From Tremella fuciformis (lineage: Eukaryota > Basidiomycota > Tremellomycetes > Tremellales > Tremellaceae), in assembly GCA_032768795.1 (NCBI GenBank), contig CP136492.1:806001-870000 (forward strand): a DNA stretch of 64,000 nucleotides. Reading direction: 5' to 3'. Below are positions 1 to 10,469 of this stretch, piece after piece. Every line of letters starts with the position of its first letter. The first letter of the stretch is position 1. The position numbers and the translations under genes are program-made. The notes beneath the pieces were generated by a model. It ran no database searches and was not told the origin of the DNA. It was given only the letters and a program-made list of their open reading frames with translations.

Positions 1-540
1 GTACCGGGACGAGGCGTCGTCATCTACCTGCGGCAGGAAGGACGCGGTATCGGCTTGCTCGAGAAGATCCGCGCGTACAATCTCCAGGATTTGGGGCACG
101 ATACCGTGACAGCCAACCTCATGCTCGGGCACGGGGCCGACGAGCGCAAGTACGGCGTGGCGGCCGAGATCATGCGCGACCTGGGCCTCGGCGGCAGTGC
201 TGGCGAAGCGGCAGATGCCGCAGATGCAGGTATCCGGCTGTTGACGAACAACCCGGAAAAAGTCGAGGGGCTCGCCAAGGAGGGCATCCAGGTCGTCGAA
301 CGCGTTGGCATGGTGCCGCGCGATTGGAAGTGCGATGGCCAGGACGAGGGGTACGGCGAGTGGCAGCTACGCCGCAGTGGTGCGGGCATGATCGGGGCCG
401 GTGTCACCCACGGTCCGGAGCTGGAAAAGTATCTACGAACAAAAGTCGAAAGGATGGGTCACAGTCAGTCACCCGAACTCGATGATGAACGCCTGCTGAC
501 TGCTGCAGTGATAGACATCCCCGAGAACCGACGGATATGA
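1..540 (+). CDS. RIB1: GTP cyclohydrolase II, C-terminal part
   Basis: This is the 3' part of a riboflavin-pathway enzyme that opens the GTP imidazole ring, releasing formate and pyrophosphate, as the first committed step of FMN/FAD synthesis in the cytosol. Frame 1 is open from the first base. It shows the family signature [20 protein letters not shown], then [20 protein letters not shown] and [12 protein letters not shown], all hallmarks of the RibA/Rib1 fold; R and G of the QEGRGIGL loop belong to the active site. The frame ends at TGA 538-540. The N-terminal half, with the zinc cysteines, lies outside the window. It converges on VPS1 with about 170 bp between the stop codons. The tail after the core (about residues 125-179 of the visible part) is not conserved in a way I recognise. 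Confidence 0.95.
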   Translation, partial: VPGRGVVIYLRQEGRGIGLLEKIRAYNLQDLGHDTVTANLMLGHGADERKYGVAAEIMRDLGLGGSAGEAADAADAGIRLLTNNPEKVEGLAKEGIQVVERVGMVPRDWKCDGQDEGYGEWQLRRSGAGMIGAGVTHGPELEKYLRTKVERMGHSQSPELDDERLLTAAVIDIPENRRI

Positions 541-711
541 TCTATCAACAGTCCCGGATTCGATTGCAACATCTACACACTGTCATCTCTTGTACAACAC
601 GCCCCAGAGCGAATCTTGACACATCTACCATTGAGACCAAGCTTGATCGTGATATATGCATGTCATACAATCTACCGGAAACGACGCAGCATTCAGCACA
701 AGTCCAGACAT

Positions 712-3161
712 CTAGACAGCGGCCACGATCGCCTCTGCGGAGTTGAGCGCTCCGACCATCTTGATGCACTCTTTCCGTCTGCACAGTTAGCTGACATCCG
801 ACCAAGACCGAGGGCAGCTCACCTGGCAACAACATCCGGGGCCTCTTTGAGCAACTCTTCCAGTACTTCAGGCTTGTATAGGTGCTCTAGCAGCTCCTTC
901 TGCAGGTTCTCCTTCGAGTAGTTGACCAATGTAAGTGAGATCGCTTTCGGGACCATGTCGATCATCTCGCGCTTGACAACCGAGAAGTATGACTGAATGA
1001 GGAGCTCTGACGGTCAGCGAGAAACGGAGCGAAGGGCTGTCACGTACTGATCACTTCGGTCTCCATCGATTCTCGTTCACTGAAGCTCTGCGATACGGGT
1101 TTGATGACAGGCGGCGGTGCCTCCATGACAGCTCCCTTCCTTTTGGCTGCTGCTGTCTTGTCCTTTGAGAAGAAGCTACCGAAGAAGCTCTCTTCTCGCT
1201 TCATGTCGGCGTCCAAATCTTTGCCATTGTTGAGCGCGCCCGGTGCAAGCTTGCCAGACTTAGGGTCTACAGGCTTTTCTGGAGGCTTGTTGGCGTTCAG
1301 GCGCTCCTGTACGATAGCCATTGCCCGGTGACCGTTCAGGAAGTCTGGATGGGTCGTGTTGACATAGCATGCCTGCATGGCGACCATATCCGAGACCAGC
1401 TTGTTGGTCGGTGTCATGCACGCCTTGAAGAAGTTGATCACAATGATGTTGAAGCGCTCCTTCAATTCTGGGTATCGCTTGAAAGTCTGGGTCTTTGCAA
1501 GGAGCTGGCCGAGGATGCGAATCAATTCGTCGTAGACTAAAGCGCAACACCGAAGGGAGGGGTCCTCCAGTCGACGGATTTGCTGTTTGACAATGATTTC
1601 AAATGCCGCTGTGCCAACAAAGAGTGATGGCGTGGAACCAGACGAGTTGTAGAGGATAGTTCGAATGTCCCCGTCTTTGACCTGGTCGAACGGATCGATG
1701 GACTTGACTCCATTGTTGAACAGCTCGTGGAATACGAAGGAGATACGGGCACCACCGGAGAGCTCGTTGAGTGAGAGGTCGTTGGTGTTACCATCGATAG
1801 CTGACCTGAACTCGGCGCAGAATTCAGTGATCGTTGAGAGCACAACACTGCCAGGGTTTGTCTCGCCCATGGGACCTCCGAGTGCCGCCAGCTCCATCTG
1901 ATATTTCGCTAGCTGTTGACTGATACGAGCTTTGATGTCCGGCAAGGTGTTGCGAATGTGGTGCATGAGAATCTGTGAGTCAGCTGCCGATTTGTACGCT
2001 CTGAGCTGTGCAGCTCACGATGTTGAGCTTCCTTGCCAACCATGGTGTACCGCAATATGAGGCCTTACTGGCGTAGCTCGGATGAGTCTCAAAGAACTTT
2101 CTCTCGTTGTCCAGTGCAGAGGCAATCGATTTGCTCTGGTCAATGTCCCTTTGTCCTCGGTTGACCACCGGCACGTATCCCAAACGCAAGGGAATGACCC
2201 GTCCAGCCAAAATGTCCACAACATCCGTCCCCTGATCCATCAAGTCGACCTTGGTCAAAACACCAATCGTTCTGGTTCCTTCCGGGTCCACTTCTCGAGC
2301 CAGCTTCAAACCATCAGAATTGGCCAAATCGGTATTGGCGGCGGTAACAGCAAGAATGATGGCGTTGGGTTTGGAGATGTAGCGCATGAGCATGTCTCTG
2401 ATCTGCTTCTCGATATCCCGGGGTTGGTCGCCGACCGGGACTTTGGTCAAACCAGGCAAGTCGACCAATGTGAGGGTGAGGACGTTAGGCGAGAACACTC
2501 GCAAGTTGATGGGGTTTGGGGAGATTCCTGGCCGTCAACAAACTTGCAGCGCACGGCACACGCAACTCGCCTGCATTCTTGCCGGTCATCTTCTCGGTGT
2601 CGCGCACGATCTCCTCTCTGATCTTGTTGAAGTCGTGGAACTTCTGACCGGGGAGATGAAGGAACTCTCCCCACTCATCGGGATTGTTCTCGTTGATATG
2701 GGTGCGCGACATCGCCTCCTCTGCTTCTGTCAGTTTTCATCGCGTGTCGCCATCGGAACAGCTGACCTGGTTTCTCTGAAGCAGAGACGCCATTTGGCTT
2801 GCTTGTGGCCGGTCGATTGATCAATTGCAGCACAAGCGGCCGACGAGTGACGATACCCGTCCCTCGAGGCAAGAAGTCGCGACCAACGATATTCTAGCCA
2901 TCAGAACAGACTGGTACCTCTCATCTGAGACGCCTTACCTCGAGAACGGACGATTTGCCACTGGATTGCGAGCCAATGACAGTGATTTGGGGAAGATCCT
3001 GTCCAAGTTAGCCTTCATATGCCGAGCTGACGTGTTGTCTCACCAAGTTGTTCTGCACGCCGATTGATGTGAAGACATCTTGCAGCTGTGCATGTTAGCG
3101 AAGTCAAGGGACCTCGGAGCTGGCTTGCCTTGTTGACCAAGCTGATGAGTTGCTGGTCCAT
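712..3161 (-). CDS. VPS1: Vps1-type dynamin-related GTPase
   Basis: A large GTPase that assembles on Golgi/endosomal and peroxisomal membranes and drives fission. The start ATG (3159-3161) opens [11 protein letters not shown]. Splicing then gives [20 protein letters not shown] (G1 P-loop), the [13 protein letters not shown] switch I region, [16 protein letters not shown] (G3) and VLTKVDLMD (G4). The middle domain follows ([14 protein letters not shown] onward), then a charged linker with an FFGSFF patch, and a GTPase effector domain ([20 protein letters not shown]) ending in a TAG stop at 712-714. There is no PH or proline-rich domain, as expected for Vps1. At least six short introns are inferred; two appear to be GC-AG (3086-3128 and 2528-2570). 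[15 protein letters not shown] across the second matches the usual Vps1 wording. Vps1 rather than Dnm1 because of the short insert B; the Dnm1 paralog is at 31.4 kb. Confidence 0.95.
2528..2570 (-). other. GC-AG intron of VPS1 after the KNAG motif
   Basis: The minus-strand exon ends ...AATGCAG, followed by GCGAGT, and the intron ends GGCCAG. Splicing yields [14 protein letters not shown], as expected before the LVDLPG motif. An alternative GT donor slightly downstream also keeps frame but inserts ELR, which disturbs a conserved stretch, so the GC donor is preferred but not certain. Length 43 nt. Confidence 0.6.
3086..3128 (-). other. GC-AG intron 1 of VPS1
   Basis: On the minus strand the exon ends in AACAAG, the intron begins GCAAGC and ends ACAG, and the next exon starts CTGCAAGATGTC. 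Joining in phase 0 gives LVNKLQDVF, the standard N-terminal run of dynamin family members. I saw no GT donor that restores this frame. Length 43 nt, typical for this genome. Confidence 0.75.
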
Positions 3162-3460
3162 GTTGAGGGAAGCGTTCGGGTCGTGTGGGTCGTTGTCAAA
3201 GAGATGGCTCAGGCGGGGCGGCGTCCGTCAACGATGCTGTCACGCTGTCTGAAGCCGAGGCGTTAGAGCAGCCGTACTTGGCAGACCGGACTGCAGACGA
3301 GGGAATAATAGGGAGGAATGTGAAAGAGAGATGAGATTGAGTGGCAGTGTCAGTGTCAGTCAGATGCGTGGCGAGGACGTGCTGGCATCTGGCTGGGGCC
3401 CGGTCGAGAATTGCCGAAAGAGGAAATGCCCTGCTGCGTCACTTGGTTCGGTGGCCATTG

Positions 3461-4143
3461 TCAGCGTAGCTCTTACGGGGCGAATTTCTGCGGGTGTCCC
3501 TGGAACGAAAACGGTAAATGGGGGAATTAAATAAGAAAATTCCGGCCATTCTGATTTCATCAGCACAATCCTAATATGCATTGTGTCCTTGCCAAATTGC
3601 CTTTCATCAGAGAATAAAGATCTATGCATGAGGCTGATGCATGGAATGATCTCTGTAGCAGAACCAATCGCCTACATAGCTACTGCCATACCCTGCCCTA
3701 TCATTGCACCAAAATGGTTACAATAGCGCAAGTCTGACAAGACTGCAATAGGCTTGCCAGGTGGCAGCTGTGACATAGCCCCTGTGACCAGCTTGGCATG
3801 CCTATGATCATCTGATCAGCCTAGCATGCCCAACAAGCACTTGCGCATCTCTTGATGAAGTGCTTTAGCTTGCAACTAATCAATGTTCTACAGTACATCC
3901 GGCTTTGCCGGATGCTTGACCCGTAAGGGCTGCGATGGCTGCGCCGCTAGGCGCAAGGGGGGGTCTTGGGGGGGTGTCCCACCCCCCCATGTCTAACGGA
4001 ACCAAAGAACAAGGAATTGCATTAGGTTTTCCAAATTGCCTGAGAACCAATAACTTGAATACCTGATTAGAAATTCAGAGCTAAAAAAGAATTGAAATAA
4101 CGAGCTACGCCCTATCGCGCACTTTCCTGCACGATCTACCTAG
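3461..4143 (+). mobile_element. Helitron-like non-autonomous element, copy 1
   Basis: A 683-bp sequence that recurs at 57660-58342 and 60888-61570 with the same length and no difference that I could find by eye. It begins TCAGCGTAGCTC and ends CTAG, with the next host base T. A stem-loop (TCGCGCA at 4115-4121, loop CTTTCC, TGCACGA at 4128-4134, one mismatch) lies 5 nt before CTAG. These are Helitron traits. The base before the TC is G here but A in the other copies. The 9-mer GCGTAGCTC near the left end is repeated inverted as GAGCTACGC at 4102-4110, like the asymmetric terminal inverted repeats of Helentron/Helitron2 elements. No target-site duplication and no transposase coding are seen. 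It sits in the divergent promoter between VPS1 and the gene at 4237, ending 93 bp before that ATG. Confidence 0.75.
3896..3988 (+). repeat. Cluster of three perfect hairpins inside the repeat element
   Basis: Three stem-loops follow each other: CATCCGGC-TTT-GCCGGATG (3896-3914), TGCGCC-GCTA-GGCGCA (3940-3955), and a seven-G run at 3968-3974 that pairs with seven C at 3982-3988 across a 7-nt loop. A further seven-G run at 3957-3963 could compete for the same C run. The cluster is retained in all three copies. If the element is transcribed into the downstream leader these would form strong RNA structures; that is inference. Confidence 0.7.
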
Positions 4144-4236
4144 TGGAGGACGTCCAAGCTGGCTAAAGCTCTTCTGGTATCGTTCGACACCTCAGATCAC
4201 CGTAACTCCAAGTTCTCTGCCATCGGTTTGTTCAAA

Positions 4237-5249
4237 ATGCCTTACATATCTACAGAGGCACTCGTAGGCGCCGCACTCCTTGTTGTGCTCGCTTTTGGCT
4301 ATCAATATCTTCCGTCGGCGTCCACAGATCCAGCCTCGACTACATCAAAGCCATCCAAGAAGAAACAGAAGAAGAAGGCCAAAGCACCGTCAAGCACGGC
4401 GAGCGTCAGAACAGAAGCGCCCTCAATCCCCCAGCTTTCGTCTGTACCGTTACCACAAGCCCCGAACGGTACAAGCAGCTCGCAAAAGACATCGAGCGGC
4501 TCGAGCACACAGAGTTCGGCCTCGTCGCCTGGCACCGACCCTGTCAAGCCCAAAACACTGGCAGAGAGAATAGCTCCCAAGCCTCGAAAATCGAAGGTCG
4601 ACGAGTGAGCGTATTGAGGAGTCTTGCCTTGAGCGAGCTCACGAGCAGCATGCTTGCTCCAGAAGATCGTCCGCCCACCCATGCTAGAGTGATGAAGATC
4701 TCCCCTGGGGAGAGCTCATCGCCAACTCTCTCTCGTGAGGTCGACCCACCTGTAGAGCAAAAGATCGAAAAATTCTCGGACGACTACACCGAAAGCAGTG
4801 ACGAGGACGAGGGGACAGCCAAGACTGAGGAAGATGATGGTTGGGATGTCGTGGCGAGCAAGAAGAAAAGTCAGCTGCTCTATTGCCGATCTATGCAAGC
4901 AAGGCTGATACAGCAGAGCCGGTGTCCATCTCCCTCGGGCAGAGTGCAGCCACCCAGTCGACATCGCTTCCCTTACCAGTGTCGACCAAAGTTCAGCGTA
5001 AGAACGCAAAAAAAGCAGAAGCGAAGAAGGCCGCCAAAGCGGCTGATGAGGCGGAACGACTGAGGCGCTTGGCAATGCACAAGAAGGATCTGGAGAGGTA
5101 TGTGGGCGCTGCCGCGGGGCTTGCTCACAGACAGAGAACGCATCAATGACATCTATGGCAGCAAGAAAGCTGCAGACAAAAAAGCACAAGCAGCTAGTAA
5201 CATGGCTCGAGCGCAGCTGGACGCGAAGGGCCAGCTCATTTGGGATTGA
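4237..5249 (+). CDS. Small lysine-rich protein with N-terminal membrane anchor, unknown function
   Basis: I do not recognise a named family. The first ATG in frame (4237) gives MPYISTEALVGAALLVVLAF, one hydrophobic helix of about 18 residues. A lysine-rich stretch (KPSKKKQKKKAK), a Ser/Pro/Thr-rich linker and an acidic segment follow, with a DDGWDVVASKKK motif. The rest is a highly charged, probably helical tail rich in K, A and E that ends AQLDAKGQLIWD. Introns are inferred at 4605-4648 (GTGAGC donor), one near 4870-4910 after ASKKK, and one from about 5099 to 5130 whose splicing gives LERERINDIYGSKK. The order anchor-linker-charged helix suggests a tail-out membrane-tethered protein, perhaps of ER or mitochondrial outer membrane; that is inference. 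Repeat copy 1 ends 93 bp upstream. Confidence 0.7.
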
Positions 5250-5498
5250 GAGGGCATGTCGTTTTGCATAGCATAGCATAGCCATCCATCAGCATCTGTA
5301 AACCATTGCATGTGACACTCATTGTCGGTGGGCGGCGACTCGGTTCCGCCACGAGCAATTTCAGACCGCAACGCGTCGAGTGACCACATTTTGGTGGTCC
5401 ATCTAATCATTACTGTCCAACCGTACTCCCCTGCTCACAATTGTGCATACATATCTGCATCTGCTCTCGCCTCTTGTCCTTTGCTGTGCTCATGCACC

Positions 5499-8400
5499 AT
5501 GTCGTCCGCCGTAGAGGAAAGCCGTAGGCGTCGCGTGAGTCTTCCCTCCTTTGTGTGGACTCGGCTGAGGCGGGCAGGAGGCGTTGGAGGCCATGAAAGC
5601 TCGGCGAACTGGTGGTGTCACCAGTATAGGCTTTTCTGACACCACGACACGACCCACTTCATCTCCAACCAGATCGCCAGAGCGCGTCCTCGTTCCCGCA
5701 TCATCCCCTGCTGGGCCTTCAATGCAATCGAAGTATTTTTCTGGAGCGAGTGCCGCAATACCTCAAATTGGAGCAGGAGGCGTCATCCCAAGCTCGAATA
5801 TCAACCGAGCCAACGGCTCTTTTACACCCTCTGGAAATGCAGGTAGCCCAGCAGCTGTCATGGCGTCCATGCTGAGCCGACGAAACGAGGATACTGGCCC
5901 AAGCACAGTAGCTCGAGGCTCTGGCTCGCTCTCTTATGAAGGGACATCGACCGCTGCTTCGAATACCCTGGTCGATTCCCCCTCATCACCTCAACCTCTG
6001 AGCCGTTTGAAGTCGAAGTACGCCGACGACACGCCAACTCGGCCCTCGCCATCGAGCTCACAGCTGGGGCACTCCCAATCGACACCAATCAGGTCCCCTC
6101 TTCCGTTGCTCGTTCAAGCGGCCCAAGAGCAGCATGCGCTGACCGAGGCTCAGAATCGAGCGATTGCCCAGCTGAGGGGACGTTTCCCGCTCATCCGGCC
6201 CGACCGTATCTACCAGATTGTACGGGCGCATCCCGGCGACATCAATGGCGCGATGGTAGAGGCCGAAGAATTGGCAAGGCGAGAGGGAATCCTAGGTCAT
6301 TCGATAAGACCCCCTGGTCAGCCTGGAAAGATGAAACCTAGACCACTTGGCTCATCACCATCCGCTGGACAGCCTATCTTCCAGCAGTATCAGCCTGGCG
6401 CTCATCGTCCGGTTCCTGTCCCGGTTGTGAACCGGGTATCCCCTGTCAAGCCGCCAAAGCCGAAGAAGAATGAGAAGTCTGCCATCTACGCAAACAGGAC
6501 CAACGGAAAATTCAAAAGGAGGGACCCGGATGAATCCGAATCGGATGCCTTGGGGAGCGACGCGGAGAGCGAGGTTGACTGGTCGGGAGATGAAGGACCC
6601 AAGAGGAAGAAGCGGAGGGGAGAAGCCGATATCGATCCGGAGGGCGCGTCGTTGAAGGCTTTCAACGAAGTGACGCCTGAAGAGCTGACCGGGACCATTG
6701 GTGAGTCTGGGCGACGGCCTCTTGGTTGTGGCTGATGTGTAGCATGCAGTGCCGATCAGGCCGCCAAGATCGTCAGCTTGCGCCCTTTTGCCGATGCCGA
6801 CGAGCTCCGCGCTAAACTCAACAAAGCTCGAGGTGTTTCTGCGAAGCTATTCGAACAATACGTGGAGATCATGGAGGGATATGTCCAGATCGACGCATGC
6901 CTCAACAAATGCGAGTCGATCGCCTCTGATGTGGCGAACACCCTTGCAGTCTGGCGAGGAGCGTCACACACTTCAGACAGCGTGGTCGGGACACCTCGCT
7001 CGGACGGTTTGAACGATGTCAAGGTCGATATCACGAAAGTGGACGAGCTGCTCCGAAACGAGGTTGATCCGCGCAGACGCAAAATCCTGAATTCGTATAT
7101 CAAACAGCAGCCCGCAAGTTTGTCAAAGGGGACCGTGCTCAAGGACTATCAGCTGCTTGGGGTCAACTGGCTCAACCTCTTGTGGTCGAAAAAGATCGGC
7201 TGTATCCTTGCGGATGAGATGGGACTAGGAAAGACGATCCAGGTCATCGCCTTCCTGGCGGCGTTGAAAGAAAGAGGGATGAAAGGGCCGCACATGATCT
7301 TCGTGCCCGCATCCACACTGGAGAATTGGATCAGAGAGTTTGAGCGCTTTGCTCCAGGCATCGACGTCCAAAGCTATTACGGTTCACAGGCGGAGAGAGC
7401 CGAACTGCGCGACGACCTCAAGCGACGTTTCAGAGCTGGAAAGCTCGAGGTAGTGTTGGCATCGTATACGCAAGTGGCATCATATGACGATCTGAGCTTT
7501 TTCCGAAAAAAGATCGAATTCCAGGTGGGTACCTGGCGTGATTTGTAGGAACTGGAGGCGTTTGCTGACTTTAGATATGCGTGTACGATGAAGGCCACAA
7601 GCTGAAAAGCTGCACGACCAAAGCCTATTCGGATCTTATGTCCATCCAACCACGCTGGCGTCTACTTCTCACCGGTACACCACTGCAAAATAACTTGCAG
7701 GAGCTAGTCTCTCTTCTCATGTTCATCCACAAAGACACATTCGCCGACGCAGAACCCTATCTTCGAGCCATATTCAAATCCCAGGGTCAGGCGAATCTGC
7801 TCTCGCAGCAGCGAACCTCCCGAGCACGGACTATGCTCACCCCTTTCGTTCTGCGTCGCCGGAAAGCCCACGTCTTGCAACTTCCCCCAAAGATCGAGAA
7901 AATCGAGCACTGCGAGATGTCAAAGGTCCAGGCCAAGCTGTATCAGGAAACGATGAAACGTTCTCGCAAAGTCCTTGAGGAGATGGATGACGATGCGCTC
8001 GAGCAGCAAGCGGCAGTTGACGAGGCCGAAGGTGCAGGCGGCAAGAAGGCGACCGGACCCAAAGGTGGCAAGAAGGGGAAGAGCGGGACGGCCACTCCAA
8101 CCGAGAAGAAGAGTCTCCTGTCCAGCTCTTCTCATATTCTCATGGATCTCCGAAAAGCTGCCAGCCATCCCTTGCTCTTCAGGCGCTTATACACCAACGC
8201 GAAGATTCGACAAATAGCCAAAGCCTGCTTGAACACCCCGAAATGGTGCGACTCGAACTACGACTATGTCGTCGAAGACCTCGAGATCATGAGCGATGCC
8301 GAGCTGCACCGATTCTGTACCCTGTCCGAATTTGACGAGCTGCAGAAGTTCGCGCTCAAACCCGAATCTTTCCTCGAGGGCGGCAAAGTGGAAGCGTTGC

Positions 8401-9160
8401 GCCGGCATATCGAGCGCTGTAAAGCCGAAGGGAAACGGATGTTGCTGTTCTCGCAATTCGTCATGATCCTTGATATCCTCGAAGTGGCTTTAGACCATAT
8501 GGACATACAATTCACTCGACTGGACGGGTCGACCAAGACCGATGAGCGACAGGGCCTGGTGGATCAGTTCAACGATGATCCGGACATCACCGTCTTCTTG
8601 TTGTCAACGAAAGCAGGAGGCGTGGGGATCAACCTGACGGCGGCGAGCGTGGTCGTCATCTATGATCAGGACTTCAACCCTCACAACGACCGGCAGGCCG
8701 CCGACCGCGCATATCGAATTGTCGGTCTCCTTCTTCTTGCTGCATTCGAAACTCGCTGACGTTCTAGGGCCAAGAGAAAGAGGTCGAAGTGATCAAGCTC
8801 ATCACCAAAGGCTCGATTGACGAGGATATGCTCACAATCGGCGAGCACAAGCTTCGGCTCGACGACGCTGTTGGCGGAGATGAGATCGCACTTGACTCCA
8901 CCGCTGGGGAAGGCAAAGACGACAAGACGGCGAAAGAGATGCGTAAATCTCTCTTGACAACTCTGCGAAACAAGTTCGAGTCTGCGCCGTCAAAGCAGGC
9001 GAATGGCGGCGAGCTGGGGTCGCTGAAAGAGGAGGGTGGTGTGGATGATAGCGTCTCGGAAGCAGGCGAAGGCGAGGAGAAGAAGCCGATTGTGAAAGTG
9101 GCTCGGGCGAGTATTGCCAACATCAAAGACAGCCAGGTCGAGGTGGAGGAGACCTTGTAG
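5499..9160 (+). CDS. FUN30: SNF2-family chromatin remodeler, Fun30/SMARCAD1 type
   Basis: An ATP-dependent nucleosome remodeler, in the Fun30 subfamily known for heterochromatin silencing and DNA end resection. Exon 1 (5499-5534) encodes MSSAVEESRRRR; intron 5535-5580 leads to ALEAMKARRTGG. A Ser/Pro-rich N-terminus holds a CUE-like helix set (ALTEAQNRAIAQLRGRFPLI to AMVEAEELAR), a feature of this subfamily. After an acidic-basic region (SDALGSDAESEVDWSGDEG) comes a Fun30-like DQAAKIVSLRPF segment, then the helicase: DEMGLGKT (Walker A), DEGH (motif II, VYDEGHKLKS), LTGTPLQNN (III), TRLDGST (near IV), STKAGGVGINL (V) and DRAYRIGQEK (VI), split by an intron at 8721-8767. Introns are also placed at 6701-6742 and 7525-7574. 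Predicted length is near 1160 residues, usual for the family. The motif set looks intact. Confidence 0.95.
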
Positions 9161-9274
9161 GGGAGGAGGCGGGGCGATCTACACTGAGTCCCCCACATTG
9201 GGTGGTATAGGCGGAGTTCAAAGTAGCGTGTTGCTGCTACATGTGCAATGCTATGCATAGAACGTAATAGAGAT

Positions 9275-10057
9275 CTAGGCGAACATCGATAGTCCCCGCA
9301 TGTGCCGGTCGACTGCTGCTCTGAACTGGTCGAGTCAGTATGCATCTGCACGTGCCGAGGACGCAGCGCACCAGATCGTTGTCCACGCCCTCTGATCTTG
9401 AGTCGGGCGTGACCAGGGGATTCCGCACCACGTAATCTACAAACGGTCCGGTGTATATTTGCTTCAGAACGAAGCGCAGGCTGTCCACTGCCAGGTCGGA
9501 AAGGAGGACAAAGCGGTATCCAGTCAGAGTCTCGTAGAGGTGCAAGCGGTACTGGGGCGTGCGATAGGACGTGAATGCTTCGTCTCTACCAATGAGCACT
9601 GACCGCGGTCACTTCTGATTGATGCGATGGGGACAGCCAGCGCACACACCTTCCCGATAGCTTCTTGACCATATTCCTCAAGCTCAGTACGACACCGTAG
9701 ACCAGCTTGGCCTCTTCGTCAAACGGCAATCCCCTGTCCCCCTTCACGGGGCCGGCACCCGCTGGCGCCCGAGGTCCTACCGCGTATCCTGCGCCATCCT
9801 GTACTGATGGAGATGAGGACTGGTTCGTGTTCGATGTGGCGGTGGAGAAGATACTTTCGCGAGGCGCTGCGGCCGATGCGGGAGGAGGCAGACGATGTAC
9901 GCCCGGATGGAAGTTGGCAGTTGAGGGTGCGCGGATGGGCCGCGTGCGATGCCAATCTTGGTAATATACGCAGTCGCAGTGGCTACTGTCAGCCGCTGGA
10001 GGGCTTTGTCAGGCAAGACACTCACCGGTCGAAGATGTACAGCGAGTAGATGGTCAT
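9275..10057 (-). CDS. BET5: TRAPP complex subunit Bet5 (TRAPPC1)
   Basis: A longin-fold core subunit of the TRAPP tethering complexes, which act as Rab/Ypt1 exchange factor in ER-Golgi traffic. The start (ATG 10055-10057) gives MTIYSLYIFDR; splicing adds SHCDCVYYQDWHRTRP. A Ser/Pro/Ala-rich insert of about 50 residues follows, then KLVYGVVLSLRNMVKKLSG, RDEAFTSYRTPQYRLHLYET, TGYRFVLLSDLAVDSLRFVL, KQIYTGPFVDYVVRNP, and a last exon FRAAVDRHMRGLSMFA with TAG at 9275-9277. The conserved blocks match Bet5/TRAPPC1 closely. The insert makes this protein longer (roughly 215 residues) than animal TRAPPC1 (about 145); fungal Bet5 proteins often vary here. It converges with FUN30, with 114 bp between stops. 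Confidence 0.95.
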
Positions 10058-10469
10058 CTCGACATTGTTCCCGGTCGTCAAAGACCGTCGACAGACGAAC
10101 GCCTGATGAATGGTCGCCTGCGCGCTGGCGAGTGGAGGTAGAATGAGTGTATTACGTAAGTGAGCCCACTGAAGAGCGGATTGATCCCGCTCGGAGCCAG
10201 TTGATAGTTCGGCAAATTACGTCAGTAGCTTTGTCCCTGGCGGTCCCTGAGTTCCTCACCCCTGTCCTGACTCTTCCACCCACCGATTCCAGAACAGAGC
10301 TTGACCATCGATGTTACGCTAACTCAACTGACCGACACACTCGTTCACCGTGTAACATCGACCCCCCGCCTCGCACCCACTCGGCACGCAGCGAGAAACT
10401 GGCTTCGAGTCGTCCAGCAAGACCGTCGCTGTCCCTGCGACGGCACATCGCCATCGGCGTGGTGGAGTC
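10058..10469. promoter_or_regulatory. Divergent intergenic region BET5 / histidine kinase
   Basis: These 412 bp separate two start codons that point away from each other, so they must hold both promoters. I see no clear TATA box, repeat or RNA gene here, only moderately pyrimidine-rich sequence before the kinase start. Confidence 0.5.

Noticed and set aside
3360..3629. Minus-strand open frame of about 55 shared residues across the left end of the repeat element, present in all three copies
   Set aside because: It runs out of the element into unrelated flanks, so its end differs at each copy; it has no family resemblance and is explained by the repeat being identical.
3461..4143. Interpretation of the repeat as a MITE or solo LTR
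   Set aside because: No terminal inverted repeats at the very ends, no TG...CA borders and no target-site duplication at any copy; the Helitron reading fits the ends better.
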